Source of the DNA: Halotalea alkalilenta
Lineage (GTDB): Bacteria > Pseudomonadota > Gammaproteobacteria > Pseudomonadales > Halomonadaceae
Length of the DNA stretch: 64,000 bases
Direction of reading: 5' to 3'
NCBI RefSeq assembly: GCF_001648175.1
Contig: NZ_CP015243.1
Coordinates: forward strand, 1-64,000
Shown piece by piece: positions 1 through 13,050 of the stretch. Every line of letters begins with the position of its first letter. Position 1 is the first letter of the stretch. The notes beneath the pieces are model-generated. The model had not been told where the DNA came from, made no database searches, and saw only the letters and a list, made by a program, of their open reading frames with translations. A program made the translations under genes and the position numbers.

Positions 1-137
1 CTATGGTCGTCAAGCATATTCTGGCGCAAAGCCTGCCCATCAAGGCAAACTTCACTGATTCGTGGATCATGCTGGCCGAGATCGTCTCGTCGTATCCGTT
101 GTCTTCGTCTTTCGATGACCTGACCACTTGGGGTTAT
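1..137 (-). other. 23S-5S spacer of the rRNA operon (partial)
   Basis: This is the stretch downstream of the 23S 3' end. It carries the trailer half of the 23S processing stem (131-147). No 5S rRNA sequence is visible before the window edge, so 5S, if present, lies outside. Short reading frames here are not genes. Confidence 0.7.
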
Positions 138-3033
<2,896 letters not shown>

Positions 3034-3192
3034 ATATAACCCGAAGGGGTCTGGTCACCGATCAACGAAAACAATTTCGCCGGATACGCTTGAGACGTAT
3101 CTCTCTGCCCGCCTTGCGGCCGGCAGGCCAGCGTTCACGACACGAGGTCTCCACCCCGGTGTTCGCGCTGGACTTGGTCAGCATGATCCACA

Positions 3193-3205
3193 TTGTTAAA
3201 GAGCG
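3193..3205 (-). promoter_or_regulatory. boxA antitermination element upstream of 23S
   Basis: On the minus strand this reads CGCTCTTTAACAA, the conserved rRNA boxA sequence bound by NusB and S10 for ribosomal antitermination. It lies about 160 bases before the 23S 5' end. The same 13 bases recur before 16S at 5432-5444. Confidence 0.85.
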
Positions 3206-3326
3206 TACTGTCGCGAAGACAGTCGGAAACCCACGTCTTCCTCTTGATCCGGAGGACATTGGTTTGCGACTGGCATCGGTATTTTCTTCGTTGGCCTGGA
3301 CAGCGACCTCGATTCAAACGAATCGA

Positions 3327-3402
3327 TGGTGGAGCCTAGCGGGATCGAACCGCTGACCTCCTGCGTGCAAAGCAGGCGCTCTCCCAGCTGAGCTAAGGCC
3401 CC
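3327..3402 (-). tRNA. tRNA-Ala (anticodon TGC)
   Basis: A 76-nt cloverleaf in the 16S-23S spacer, starting GGGGCCTTAGCTCAG and ending with encoded CCA. The anticodon loop carries TGC. The acceptor arms GGGGCCT and AGGCTCC pair. tRNA-Ile followed by tRNA-Ala between 16S and 23S is the usual gammaproteobacterial arrangement, and the RNA is cut from the rRNA precursor. Confidence 0.97.
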
Positions 3403-3439
3403 GTTGTCGTCACCGCTCTCACAGATCCAACCAGGAGAA

Positions 3440-3516
<77 letters not shown>

Positions 3517-3546
3517 AGCTTCGGGCACTCAGAGCTTACCTTCGGC

Positions 3547-3622
3547 ATACTTCGAACTGCCGACCTCACCCTGCTTTCCACAAGGTCAGGGGATGCGCTC
3601 CAACCAACCGAGCTACAGACCC
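3547..3622 (-). pseudogene. Degenerate tRNA-Ile-like remnant in the rRNA spacer
   Basis: On the minus strand this begins GGGTCTGTAGCTC, exactly like the intact tRNA-Ile next to it, and keeps the AGGTCGGCAGTTCGAA part of the variable and T arms. The anticodon arm is 12 nt longer than normal (29 nt instead of 17, with the loop replaced by ACCTTGTGGAAAG). The 3' acceptor strand and CCA are missing, because the T arm runs straight into unrelated sequence. It cannot form a normal acceptor stem, so it is best read as the remnant of a tandem tRNA-Ile duplication. A structural role in the spacer cannot be excluded. Confidence 0.75.
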
Positions 3623-3661
3623 AAGCCGGGGCCGTAGACCCTTAGTACTTCGCTCTTGCTT

Positions 3662-3694
3662 TCGATCAGGCAATTTGGTGTGGGTACTCGGCTC
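3662..3694. repeat. 16S processing stem, trailer arm
   Basis: TCGATCAGGCAATTTG followed by GTGTGGG and CTCGGCTC is nearly the exact reverse complement of 5399-5430 on the other side of 16S, with only three or four differences. In the precursor transcript the arms would pair around 16S as the RNase III substrate. Confidence 0.85.
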
Positions 3695-3712
3695 AACCAC
3701 GGCGCTGTCGTT

Positions 3713-5252
<1,540 letters not shown>

Positions 5253-5398
5253 AAATCTTGCTGCCCCCCACCTTCGAAAAGACGGACGGCTTAGCCTGGC
5301 TCGACAGAGCTGTTACATCGACAAACGATGGATCGCTTGCCTTTGTGGTCGCTGCCTCGATGCCTGACTGGATACATCAGTGACGTTGCCGTCTCATC

Positions 5399-5430
5399 GA
5401 GCCGAGCGCCCACACAAATTGCCTGATCGA
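5399..5430. repeat. 16S processing stem, leader arm
   Basis: The leader-side partner of 3662-3694, placed between boxA and the 16S 5' end, as expected for the RNase III stem of an rRNA precursor. Confidence 0.85.
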
Positions 5431-5431
5431 C

Positions 5432-5444
5432 TTGTTAAAGAGCG
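5432..5444 (-). promoter_or_regulatory. boxA antitermination element in the rRNA leader
   Basis: The minus strand reads CGCTCTTTAACAA, identical to the spacer copy at 3193-3205. It lies about 60 bases downstream of the promoter at 5503-5530, where NusB, S10 and NusG would load on RNA polymerase. Confidence 0.85.
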
Positions 5445-5502
5445 TCTCGTCGCGGGCTGAACCTTGCTTCGAAGAAGCGTGCCCTGCGTCGAGTGGATGA
5501 GC

Positions 5503-5530
5503 ATTCTACTCAGAAACGCTTTGGTGTCAA
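5503..5530 (-). promoter_or_regulatory. rRNA operon promoter (proximal)
   Basis: Minus strand -35 TTGACA (5525-5530) and -10 TAGAAT (5503-5508), separated by 16 bp. The -35 is a perfect consensus. Directly upstream lies a palindrome with 8-bp arms and a 2-base centre (5532-5549), which could bind a regulator or end tyrS transcription. Confidence 0.75.
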
Positions 5531-5656
5531 CCACTTCCTTGAGGAAGTGTCGTTCGGAACCAGCCAACCACCCGTTCCCGAACCAACCTGAAACACCAAA
5601 ACAATCAATGACTTGCTCTTCCCGCTGCGGGTTAACCCCGGTCAGCGAGGGCGTAC

Positions 5657-5683
5657 TTTATAGACCCCCTCGCCACTTGGCAA
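5657..5683 (-). promoter_or_regulatory. rRNA operon promoter (distal, candidate)
   Basis: Minus strand TTGCCA (5678-5683), 15 bp, TATAAA (5657-5662), then a GC-rich discriminator typical of stringently controlled rRNA promoters. It starts only 30 bases after the tyrS stop codon. The spacing is short, so it is less certain than the proximal promoter. Confidence 0.5.
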
Positions 5684-5713
5684 GCCCTTTCCGCAGGTTT
5701 TTGATCGCGACTT

Positions 5714-6922
5714 TCAGCGCTCGGGCACCAACGAAACGCGGGCGAAACTACGCTTCCCTGCCTGAACGACGTAGCTACGGCCGAATTCGAGCAAGGCATC
5801 TTTGTCCATCACCACACCATCCACCTTGACCCGCCCGTTGTTGAGCAGGTCTTTGGCCTGGGCGCTGTTCTTGACCAGCCCCGAGCGGTTGAGCACGAAA
5901 CCGATCGGCACACCGGCGTCCCCTGAGAAAGCGACCTCGACTTCCGGCATGTCCTCAGGCAACTCACCGTCGCCGAGTACGTTACCGCTCGAGCGATGGG
6001 CATTGGCCGCCGCCTCTTCGCCGTGATAACGGGCGATCAGCTCGCGCGCAAGCACCATCTTAATGTCACGGGGATTGGCGCCATTGGCCATCTCTTCGCG
6101 CAACGCCTCGAGCTCCGCATTGGACTTCAACGAGAGCAGGTCGAAGTACTTCCAGATCAGCGCATCGGGCATGGAAACCAGCTTGTTGAACATCGCCCCC
6201 GGCGCCTCGTCGACACCCACATAGTTGCCGAGCGACTTGGACATCTTCTGCACACCGTCAAGACCTTCGAGCAGCGGCATGGTGATCACCACCTGCGGGG
6301 TCTGGCCGAAATGCTTCTGGATCTCGCGACCCATCAGCAGATTGAACTTCTGATCGGTACCGCCCATCTCGATGTCCGCTTCGAGCGCCACGGAGTCGTA
6401 GCCCTGCACCAGCGGGTAGAGGAACTCATGAAGCGAAATCGCCTGATTCGCCTGATAGCGCTTCTCGAAGTCGTCGCGCTCGAGCATCCTCGCCACCGTG
6501 CTTTGCGCCGCGAGCTCAATCATTTCGGCAGCGCCCATCCTGGAGAACCACTCGGAGTTGAACCGCACCTCAGTGAGTTCGGGATCGAGAATCTTGAACA
6601 CCTGCTGCCGATAGGTCTCGGCATTTGCCCTGACCTGCTCCTCGGTCAGCGGCTTGCGAGTCACGCTCTTTCCGCTCGGATCGCCGATGCGGCCAGTGAA
6701 GTCGCCGATCAGGAAGATCACCGTATGCCCCAGCTCCTGGAGCTGACGCATCTTGGTCAGCAGTACACTGTGGCCCAGGTGGAGATCGGGCGCGGTCGGG
6801 TCGAACCCGACCTTGATGCGCAGCTTACGACCCGAGCGCAGTTTCTCGAGCAGCGCGTCCTCGAGCAGGATTTCATCGGTGCCGCGCTTGATCAGCTCAA
6901 ACGCCTCGACAACGTCGTTCAT
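5714..6922 (-). CDS. tyrS: Tyrosyl-tRNA synthetase
   Basis: Cytoplasmic class I aminoacyl-tRNA synthetase that activates tyrosine with ATP and loads it on tRNA-Tyr. The 402-residue protein shows the HIGH-type motif HLGH at residues 48-51 and KMSKS at 226-230. The second motif marks the bacterial TyrZ-like subfamily rather than E. coli TyrS (KFGKT). A C-terminal S4 RNA-binding domain covers roughly residues 340-400. The frame stays open upstream, but the ATG at 6922 matches family starts and follows a GAGAGAG purine stretch. It ends just before the rRNA promoters on the same strand and is divergent from yggS. Confidence 0.96.
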   Translation of the reverse strand: MNDVVEAFELIKRGTDEILLEDALLEKLRSGRKLRIKVGFDPTAPDLHLGHSVLLTKMRQLQELGHTVIFLIGDFTGRIGDPSGKSVTRKPLTEEQVRANAETYRQQVFKILDPELTEVRFNSEWFSRMGAAEMIELAAQSTVARMLERDDFEKRYQANQAISLHEFLYPLVQGYDSVALEADIEMGGTDQKFNLLMGREIQKHFGQTPQVVITMPLLEGLDGVQKMSKSLGNYVGVDEAPGAMFNKLVSMPDALIWKYFDLLSLKSNAELEALREEMANGANPRDIKMVLARELIARYHGEEAAANAHRSSGNVLGDGELPEDMPEVEVAFSGDAGVPIGFVLNRSGLVKNSAQAKDLLNNGRVKVDGVVMDKDALLEFGRSYVVQAGKRSFARVSLVPER

Positions 6923-7132
6923 CAATCGTCTCTCTCGCGTCAGGAAAAGCGGATTCGGAAGCGACGCATCCCAACACGCTGCGCCACCTCGCCTGCAAAA
7001 AGGGCATGATTGTACCATGTCATCGACGATGCGCCCGCCGCGGCAGCTCGCTTTGCCGTCACCAGCGGCAGTTGGTTAATATCCGACTCCGCCACTTCGA
7101 TCGCACCAATCTCCTCGCGCAGGAATTCGATC

Positions 7133-7858
7133 ATGCCCGTCGATCCAACCACGCCACAGAGCGTTTCCGACCGCTTCGCGCAGGTCAGCGAGCGTCTCGC
7201 CCTGGCCCTCGCCGATGCCGGCCGTGATCCAGCAGCAGCCCGCCTGCTGGCGGTAAGCAAGACGCAGCCAGCGGACCGACTGCGCGCCCTTTACCAGGCA
7301 GGACAGCGGGCGTTCGGCGAGAACTACCTGCAAGAAGCGCTGGGCAAGCAGGCCATGCTTTCCGATCTCGACATCGAATGGCATTTCATCGGCCCGATCC
7401 AGTCGAACAAGACACGCGACATCGCCGAGCATTTCGATTGGGTACATAGCATCGATCGTGAGAAGATCGCCCAGCGCCTGAATGACCAGCGCCCCAGCGA
7501 CCTCCCCCTCCTCGACGTATGCCTGCAAGTCAACGTCAGCCAGGAGCAGAGCAAGTCAGGAGTGGCCCCAGAGGCGCTGCTCCCGCTGGCGCAGCGCATA
7601 GCGGCGATGCCTCGCCTGCGCCTGCGGGGACTGATGGCGATTCCCGAGCCCTGTGACGATCCCGTACTTCAGCGAGCGCCGTTCGCACGACTGCGCGCGC
7701 TGTTCGAGTCGCTTCGGGCGGAGCTGCCGCAGGCTCCACTCGACACGCTGTCGATGGGGATGAGCGCGGACCTCGAGGCTGCGATCACCGAGGGCGCCAC
7801 CATGGTCAGAATCGGTACCGCCATCTTCGGCCCGCGTGAATATCCGAGTGGCCCCTGA
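7133..7858 (+). CDS. yggS: Pyridoxal phosphate homeostasis protein YggS/PLPBP
   Basis: PLP-binding protein of the YggS/PROSC family, which controls the free cofactor pool and amino acid balance but has no known catalysis. The 241-residue chain is normal for the family. It has the PLP-lysine motif LLAVSK (Lys43), the GENY motif and the C-terminal signature LSMGMSADLEAAI followed by VRIGTAIFG. The frame is open upstream, but the ATG at 7133 matches the family start. It begins a conserved plus-strand cluster with proC, yggT, metX and metW. Confidence 0.95.
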   Translation: MPVDPTTPQSVSDRFAQVSERLALALADAGRDPAAARLLAVSKTQPADRLRALYQAGQRAFGENYLQEALGKQAMLSDLDIEWHFIGPIQSNKTRDIAEHFDWVHSIDREKIAQRLNDQRPSDLPLLDVCLQVNVSQEQSKSGVAPEALLPLAQRIAAMPRLRLRGLMAIPEPCDDPVLQRAPFARLRALFESLRAELPQAPLDTLSMGMSADLEAAITEGATMVRIGTAIFGPREYPSGP

Positions 7859-7918
7859 GAAGAAATGCTCGCCGCCGCTCGCAGCGCAACGATGGGGCGG
7901 CCAATCAAGGAGTTCGAC

Positions 7919-8743
7919 ATGTCCAGCCAGCTGAGCTTCATCGGTGCCGGCAACATGGCCCGCGCGATCATCCAAGGCCTGATCGCGAGCGGCCATCCTC
8001 CAGAGAAGATCACCGCCACCGCCACTCGCGAGCAGACCCTCGCACCGCTTCGCGAGCGCTTTGCCATCACGACCTCGCTGGACAATCAAGCAGCCGTGCT
8101 GAATGCCGATGTCTTGGTCCTTGCGGTCAAGCCACAGAAGCTCGCCGAGCTATGCGTGGGTCTTCGAGATGCCGTGCAGCAAAGGCGTCCGCTGGTACTG
8201 TCGGTGGCGGCAGGCATCCGCTGTAGTTCGATCGAGCGCTGGCTGGGGGGCAATATTGCCGTCGTCCGCTCGATGCCCAATACACCTTCGCTCGTCGGCA
8301 CGGGGGCCTGTGGGCTTTATGCGGCACCTGGCGTAAGTGATGCACAGCGTGCCCTGGTGGAAAGGCTCATGGGCGCCGTTGGCATCACCGAATGGGTAGA
8401 GGAAGAGGAGCTGCTCAGCGTCGTCACCGCGATCGCCGGAAGCGCACCGGCCTACTTCTTCTATATGATCGAAGCGCTGGAAAAAGCGGGCGTGGCCCAG
8501 GGCCTGAAGCGGGATAGCGCTCGGCGGCTGGCGATCCAGACCGCGCTGGGCGCGGCGAAGATGGCCGCTCTCGGCGAACATGATCCCGAGACGCTGAAGC
8601 GCCAGGTGATGTCGCCCAACGGCACCACCGAGCGCGCGATCCAACGCTTCGAGGCCGGGGGATTGGAGGCGCTGGTGCTCGATGCCTGCAACGCCTGCCG
8701 GAACCGCGCCAACGAGCTGGCGGACCAACTCGACCAGCCTTAG
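7919..8743 (+). CDS. proC: Pyrroline-5-carboxylate reductase
   Basis: Final step of proline synthesis: reduces 1-pyrroline-5-carboxylate to proline with NAD(P)H in the cytoplasm. The 274-residue protein opens with the Rossmann motif FIGAGNMA (residues 7-14) and contains the family signature region around [15 protein letters not shown] and the C-terminal [11 protein letters not shown]. The ATG at 7919 follows a strong AAGGAG and is chosen over an upstream in-frame ATG at 7865. It lies 60 bases after yggS, as in Pseudomonas. In a likely halotolerant organism proline may also serve as an osmolyte, but that is inference. Confidence 0.97.
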   Translation: MSSQLSFIGAGNMARAIIQGLIASGHPPEKITATATREQTLAPLRERFAITTSLDNQAAVLNADVLVLAVKPQKLAELCVGLRDAVQQRRPLVLSVAAGIRCSSIERWLGGNIAVVRSMPNTPSLVGTGACGLYAAPGVSDAQRALVERLMGAVGITEWVEEEELLSVVTAIAGSAPAYFFYMIEALEKAGVAQGLKRDSARRLAIQTALGAAKMAALGEHDPETLKRQVMSPNGTTERAIQRFEAGGLEALVLDACNACRNRANELADQLDQP

Positions 8744-8821
8744 CGCAAAGCGCTCGCGCTTTGCCGAAATCACGGGGGCGGCAACAGCCGCCCCTTCACG
8801 CGCCTGACACTGGAGGATGCC

Positions 8822-9415
8822 ATGGGCTCCCAGATGGGAAGCATCGGCCTGACGCTGATCAATACGCTGTTCAATCTGTTCGTCTTCGTGCTGATGCTAC
8901 GCTTTGCGCTGCATGCCTCGCGAGCCGACTACTACAACCCGATGACCCAGGGCGTGGTCAAGGCAACCGGCTGGCTGGTCCATCCGCTACAGCGCCTGCT
9001 ACGCCCGATCGGCCGTTTCGATCTGGCTTCGCTGGTGGCAGCGATATTGGTCAAGATCGCCGCCCTGCTGCTGATCTTCCTGCTCTTCGCTGGCACCCTT
9101 CCCCCTGTGCTCAACCTGCTGATCGCGGGTTTCGCCGGCGCGCTAAATGCCCTGGTGAAGATCTATTTCTTCGCCCTGATCGTGATGATCATCCTCAGCT
9201 GGGTCGCCCCGCGAGCGGACCACCCTGGCGCGCTGCTGGTGATCCAGGTCACGGAACCGATCATGTCGCCGCTGCGCAGGGTGATTCCGCCGCTGGGAAT
9301 GCTCGATCTGTCCCCGATCGTGGCCTTCATCCTGATCAACCTGATCGACAGTATCGTGGTCAGTTCGCTGGTCCGCGCCTCGATGCTGCCGGCCCGCGTG
9401 GTGGTGGGATATTGA
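8822..9415 (+). CDS. yggT: YggT family inner-membrane protein
   Basis: Small integral membrane protein with two tandem YGGT domains, each with hydrophobic hairpins (about residues 8-30 and 65-100, then 100-125 and 155-190). The [10 protein letters not shown] and [10 protein letters not shown] repeats mark the two units. The family is linked to osmotic shock tolerance, division and chloroplast assembly, with no biochemical role settled. 197 residues is normal. The start follows GGAGGATGCC. Its stop codon overlaps the metX start (TGATG), suggesting translational coupling. Confidence 0.93.
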   Translation: MGSQMGSIGLTLINTLFNLFVFVLMLRFALHASRADYYNPMTQGVVKATGWLVHPLQRLLRPIGRFDLASLVAAILVKIAALLLIFLLFAGTLPPVLNLLIAGFAGALNALVKIYFFALIVMIILSWVAPRADHPGALLVIQVTEPIMSPLRRVIPPLGMLDLSPIVAFILINLIDSIVVSSLVRASMLPARVVVGY

Positions 9416-10572
9416 TGGTGAACACGCAGTCGGGTTCGGTGGGCCTGGTCGAACCCAGCATCGCGCGTTTCGATACGCCTCTCGAGCTTGCTTGCGGGAG
9501 GACGCTCGATGCCTTCGAGTTGGTCTACGAGACTTATGGCGAACTCAATGCGCAGCGCAGCAACGCCATCCTGATCTGCCATGCGCTGTCGGGCCATCAC
9601 CACGCAGCGGGCTTCTACCCGGGGGAGCAAAAGCCCGGATGGTGGGACACCCACATCGGCCCCGGCAAGAGCATCGATACCCGTCGCTACTTCGTGGTTG
9701 CGCTGAACAATCTCGGCGGTTGCCACGGCAGCACCGGCCCCACCTCGATCAATCCCGCGACCGGACGGATCTGGGGCCCCGACTTCCCGCTGATGACGGT
9801 CACCGACTGGGTAGAGAGCCAGGCAAGGCTTGCTGACCATCTCGGCATCCAGCGCTTCGCCGCCGTGATAGGCGGAAGCCTCGGTGGCATGCAGGTGCTG
9901 CAATGGTCGCTCGCCTACCCCGATCGCCTGGCCCACGCGGTCGTGATCGCCGCGACGCCGAAGCTTTCGGCGCAGAACATCGCCTTCAACGAAGTGGCCC
10001 GACAGGCGATCCGTTCGGACCCCGAGTTTCATGACGGCTGGTACGCTGAGCACGATACGCTGCCTCGCCGAGGATTGAGGCTGGCGCGCATGGTCGGCCA
10101 TATCACCTACCTCTCCGAGCTGGCGATGGGGGCGAAGTTCGGCCGCGACGTACGTAACGAACTCAACTTCGGCTACGGTGTGGAGTTCGAGATCGAGTCC
10201 TACCTGCGCTACCAAGGCGAGAGTTTTTCCAATCGCTTCGACGCCAACACCTATCTGCTGATGACCAAAGCGCTCGACTACTTCGATCCCGCGGGCGCTT
10301 GCGATGGCGACCTTGCCGCGGCGCTCGCACCGGCGCAATGCCGCTTCCTGGTGGTCAGCTTCAGTACCGACTGGCGCTTCGCGCCGGAGCGCTCCAAGGA
10401 GCTGGTCGATGCGCTGATGCTGGCAGGCAAGCGGGTGAGCTACGCCAACGTGGATTCACCCCACGGCCACGACGCCTTCCTTATGCCCCACCCCCGCTAC
10501 GACACGGTGTTGGGAGGGTTCCTGCGCCACGCCGGCGACACCCTGTCACTGCCTAGGGCTGAAGATGAATGA
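9415..10572 (+). CDS. metX: Homoserine O-acyltransferase (MetX)
   Basis: Alpha/beta-hydrolase-fold enzyme that acylates homoserine, committing it to methionine synthesis. Of 385 residues, the nucleophile elbow GGSLGG has Ser155, and the catalytic His is near residue 352 in SPHGHDAF. The N-terminal oxyanion motif [12 protein letters not shown] is intact. Whether the donor is acetyl-CoA or succinyl-CoA cannot be told by eye, since both occur in this family. The start at 9415 overlaps the yggT stop by one base. The open frame continues upstream to 8761, but that part is antisense to nothing and simply overlaps yggT. It overlaps metW by 8 bases. Confidence 0.94.
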   Translation: MVNTQSGSVGLVEPSIARFDTPLELACGRTLDAFELVYETYGELNAQRSNAILICHALSGHHHAAGFYPGEQKPGWWDTHIGPGKSIDTRRYFVVALNNLGGCHGSTGPTSINPATGRIWGPDFPLMTVTDWVESQARLADHLGIQRFAAVIGGSLGGMQVLQWSLAYPDRLAHAVVIAATPKLSAQNIAFNEVARQAIRSDPEFHDGWYAEHDTLPRRGLRLARMVGHITYLSELAMGAKFGRDVRNELNFGYGVEFEIESYLRYQGESFSNRFDANTYLLMTKALDYFDPAGACDGDLAAALAPAQCRFLVVSFSTDWRFAPERSKELVDALMLAGKRVSYANVDSPHGHDAFLMPHPRYDTVLGGFLRHAGDTLSLPRAEDE

Positions 10573-11155
10573 GATGAGAGCGGATCTTGCACTGATCTAC
10601 GAGTGGGTCGCACCGAACACCCGGATGCTCGATCTCGGCTGCGGTGACGGCGCCTTGCTCGAGCTGCTCGGACGCGACAAAGGGGTCACGGGCTATGGCC
10701 TGGAGATCGACCACGACGGGATCAATGGCTGCATCACGCGCGGTGTCGATGTGATCGAGCAGGACATCGACCAAGGCTTGGCCAACATCCCGGACGATGC
10801 TTTCGACTTGGTGGTGATGACCCAAGCGCTGCAGGCACTCAAGCGGCCCGACCTGACGCTGGACGAGATGCTTCGTGTCGGGCGGGAGTGCATCATCGCC
10901 TTCCCGAACTTCGCCTACTGGCGCCACCGCCTGCACCTTGGCATCAAAGGCCGGATGCCGGTCTCGTCATCACTGCCCCATGCTTGGTACGACACCCCGA
11001 ATATCCACCTCTCGACTTTTCGGGACTTCACCAACCTGTGCCACTCCCGCGGCTACACCATCATCGACCAGGCTGTCGGTCGCCAGGGTTCGTGGAGCGT
11101 GCGACGCTGGCCAAACCTGCTCGGCCAAACGGCGATCTTCCGTATCCGCCGCTAG
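10565..11155 (+). CDS. metW: Methionine biosynthesis protein MetW
   Basis: SAM-dependent methyltransferase-fold protein always found beside metX in proteobacteria; it is needed for full MetX activity in methionine synthesis. The SAM-binding motif [15 protein letters not shown] lies at about residues 22-36, followed by GLEID. At 196 residues it is full length. A second in-frame ATG 9 bases downstream (10574) could also start it. The 8-base overlap with metX supports one operon and coupled translation. Confidence 0.95.
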   Translation: MNEMRADLALIYEWVAPNTRMLDLGCGDGALLELLGRDKGVTGYGLEIDHDGINGCITRGVDVIEQDIDQGLANIPDDAFDLVVMTQALQALKRPDLTLDEMLRVGRECIIAFPNFAYWRHRLHLGIKGRMPVSSSLPHAWYDTPNIHLSTFRDFTNLCHSRGYTIIDQAVGRQGSWSVRRWPNLLGQTAIFRIRR

Positions 11156-11226
11156 GCCCGGCGCTCGGCGGGAGCCACCGCTCACTGATAGAATCGAATC
11201 CAGCCGCCGCACGCCAGGAGACGCAG

Positions 11227-11622
11227 ATGAATTTCCATACCCGCAAATGGATCAAGCCCGAAGACCTCAATCCCAACGGTACCTTGTTCGGCGGTAGCCT
11301 GCTGCGCTGGATCGATGAAGAAGCGGCGATCTATACGATCATCCAGCTCGACAACCCTCGCGTGGTGACCAAGTTCATCTCCGAAATCAACTTCGTCTCC
11401 AGCGCCCGCCAGGGCGACATCATCGAGCTCGGCATCACCGCGACCCACTTCGGCACCACCTCGATCACGCTCAAGTGTCACGTACGCAACAAGATCACTC
11501 GCAAGAGCATCCTCACCATCGAGAAGATCGTATTCGTCAACCTCGGCGAGGATGGCCTGCCTGCGCCACACGGCCGGACCCAGATCACCTACGTCAAGGA
11601 CCGGCTCCCCAGCGAGGAGTGA
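11227..11622 (+). CDS. Acyl-CoA thioesterase, hotdog fold
   Basis: 131-residue protein of the hotdog acyl-CoA thioesterase group (YciA/BACH-like), which hydrolyses acyl-CoA to free fatty acid and CoA in the cytoplasm. The motif NPNGTLFGGSLLRWIDEEAAI at the N-terminus matches the family substrate-binding helix with the conserved Asn and Gly residues. The ATG at 11227 follows GGAGACGCAG. It is not part of the met pathway and may be expressed separately. The last 34 bases overlap the convergent sfsA 3' end. Confidence 0.87.
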   Translation: MNFHTRKWIKPEDLNPNGTLFGGSLLRWIDEEAAIYTIIQLDNPRVVTKFISEINFVSSARQGDIIELGITATHFGTTSITLKCHVRNKITRKSILTIEKIVFVNLGEDGLPAPHGRTQITYVKDRLPSEE

Positions 11623-12350
11623 CTCGCTGGCGTCAGCGCCACTTCCAACCGGCGCTCCAGCGCCATTTCCGCCGTCGTACCCTCGGCCTCGATGCGGCAA
11701 CCATAGGCCAGCACCTCGACACCGCACCGTACCGCATCGACCAGGCCGGCAGCGTACGCGGGGTCGAGATGCCAGGCCGGCAGCACCCGATCGATTCCCG
11801 TATGGGCGACACAGAAGAGCAGCACTGCACGCCCGCCACCGGCGGCGATGCCGCTCAGCGAGCGCAGATGCTTGAGTCCACGTACGCTGACCGCATCGGG
11901 AAAGTAGCCAAGTCCGTCCGGCTCGCGAAGCGTCACCTGCTTGACCTCGACGTAGCAGTCGGGAGAGGCGAAATGGTCGAGGCGAAAATCGAGTCGCGCG
12001 TCTTCGATACGTACTTCCGCCCGCATTCCCACCCATCCCTTGAGTTCTTCGATCACTCCCCGCTCGAGCGCCTCGCGCACCAAATGATTGGCGCGTGCGG
12101 TGTTGACCGAGGCGAACGACGAACGATCGGGATCGTCGAGCTGGATCAGCTCCCAGCTCCACGCCAGCTTGCGCTTGGGGCTATCGCTATACGAGAGCCA
12201 TACCCTCGCCCCCTCGCGGTCGAGCCCGCGCATCGATCCGGTATTAGCGCAGTGGGCGACCACCTGCTCACCTGAATCCAACACCACATCAGCGAGAAAA
12301 CGCTTGTAGCGCCGGACCAGGCGTCCTGTACGAAGTTCGTTGAATTTCAA
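11589..12350 (-). CDS. sfsA: SfsA family sugar fermentation stimulation / DNA-binding protein
   Basis: 253 residues, slightly longer than E. coli SfsA (234). The family has an OB-like N-terminal part (KRFLADV...HCANTGSM) and a PD-(D/E)XK nuclease-like core (DFRLDH...YVEVKQVTL). E. coli SfsA affects mal gene expression and binds DNA; the true activity is unresolved. The last 17 or so residues extend into the 3' end of the convergent thioesterase gene. It is divergent from dksA, and sfsA next to dksA is a common gammaproteobacterial arrangement. Confidence 0.94.
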   Translation of the reverse strand: MKFNELRTGRLVRRYKRFLADVVLDSGEQVVAHCANTGSMRGLDREGARVWLSYSDSPKRKLAWSWELIQLDDPDRSSFASVNTARANHLVREALERGVIEELKGWVGMRAEVRIEDARLDFRLDHFASPDCYVEVKQVTLREPDGLGYFPDAVSVRGLKHLRSLSGIAAGGGRAVLLFCVAHTGIDRVLPAWHLDPAYAAGLVDAVRCGVEVLAYGCRIEAEGTTAEMALERRLEVALTPASHSSLGSRSLT

Positions 12351-12414
12351 ACCATCTCCCGTCCAAAGATCGAAATTCTGTGCTATAAGGCCTCATCGCA
12401 ATGCCATATACATC

Positions 12415-12441
12415 TTGCACTGCGAGGTTTTTTTCTATAAA
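12415..12441 (+). promoter_or_regulatory. Candidate sigma-70 promoter for dksA
   Basis: TTGCAC (12415-12420) and TATAAA (12436-12441) with a 15-bp spacer containing a T7 run. The spacing is short, so this is tentative. A small stem-loop (ACACCC-GTGA-GGGTGG) follows in the presumed leader before dksA. Confidence 0.35.
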
Positions 12442-12532
12442 AGGCTCTACCTTCGGTGGGTCAAGCACACCCGTGAGGGTGGGATCGCTGCGACCTTGCG
12501 GCCCAAGATACACTGCGCAATGAGGCATCCCC

Positions 12533-12970
12533 ATGGCAGTAGCCGAACAGCAACCGGAAGCGCTGAACAAATTCACCCCGTACCAGCCGGCCCCGGGTGA
12601 AGAGTACATGAACGAGAAGCAGCTGGAGCACTTCCGTCAGATGCTGCTGGATTGGAAGCGGGATCTGATGGAAGAGGTCGACCGAACCGTTCGGCATCTT
12701 CAGGAGGAAGCGAACAACTTCGCCGACCCTGCCGACCGTGCTACTCAAGAAGAAGGGTTCAGTCTCGAGCTCCGCACTCGTGATCGCGAGCGCAAGCTGC
12801 TCAAGAAAATCAACGAGACCATCGAGAAGATCGACGAGGAAGACTACGGCTACTGCGAGGCCTGTGGTGTGGAGATCGGCATTCGCCGCCTCGAAGCCCG
12901 GCCAACCGCGACGCTGTGCGTTGACTGCAAGACCCTTGCGGAGCTCAAGGAGAAGCAGCTCGGCGGTTGA
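12533..12970 (+). CDS. dksA: RNA polymerase-binding transcription factor DksA
   Basis: Acts with ppGpp through the RNA polymerase secondary channel to repress rRNA promoters and activate amino acid promoters. 145 residues, close to E. coli (151). Coiled-coil region about residues 30-105 with the tip motif DPADRATQEE (the two acidic residues of the finger tip), then a C4 zinc finger CEAC...CVDC. The neighbouring gene order dksA-gluQ matches Pseudomonas and E. coli. Confidence 0.97.
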   Translation: MAVAEQQPEALNKFTPYQPAPGEEYMNEKQLEHFRQMLLDWKRDLMEEVDRTVRHLQEEANNFADPADRATQEEGFSLELRTRDRERKLLKKINETIEKIDEEDYGYCEACGVEIGIRRLEARPTATLCVDCKTLAELKEKQLGG

Positions 12971-12994
12971 ACCCCTCGATGCTCATTGATCCAC

Positions 12995-13021
12995 GACGGA
13001 CGCCTCGGCGTCCGTCTTGCT
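12995..13021 (+). terminator. Rho-independent terminator after dksA
   Basis: A 9-bp perfect stem (12995-13003 with 13008-13016) with a 4-base loop, followed by TTGCTTGG. It is weak in T but well placed, 24 bases after dksA and before gluQ. Confidence 0.6.
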
Positions 13022-13050
13022 TGGGATCGAAAACCCAGGGAGCGAAAGCG

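Larger units (their letters stand above)
5253..5713 (-). other. rRNA leader and promoter region, no gene
   Basis: 461 bases between tyrS and 16S. They contain two candidate promoters, boxA, the leader half of the 16S processing stem and an 18-base palindrome (5532-5549). No protein-coding gene is supported here. Confidence 0.8.

Noticed and set aside
8761..9414. Upstream extension of the metX frame
   Set aside because: It overlaps yggT in another frame; metX homologues start at the ATG overlapping the yggT stop.
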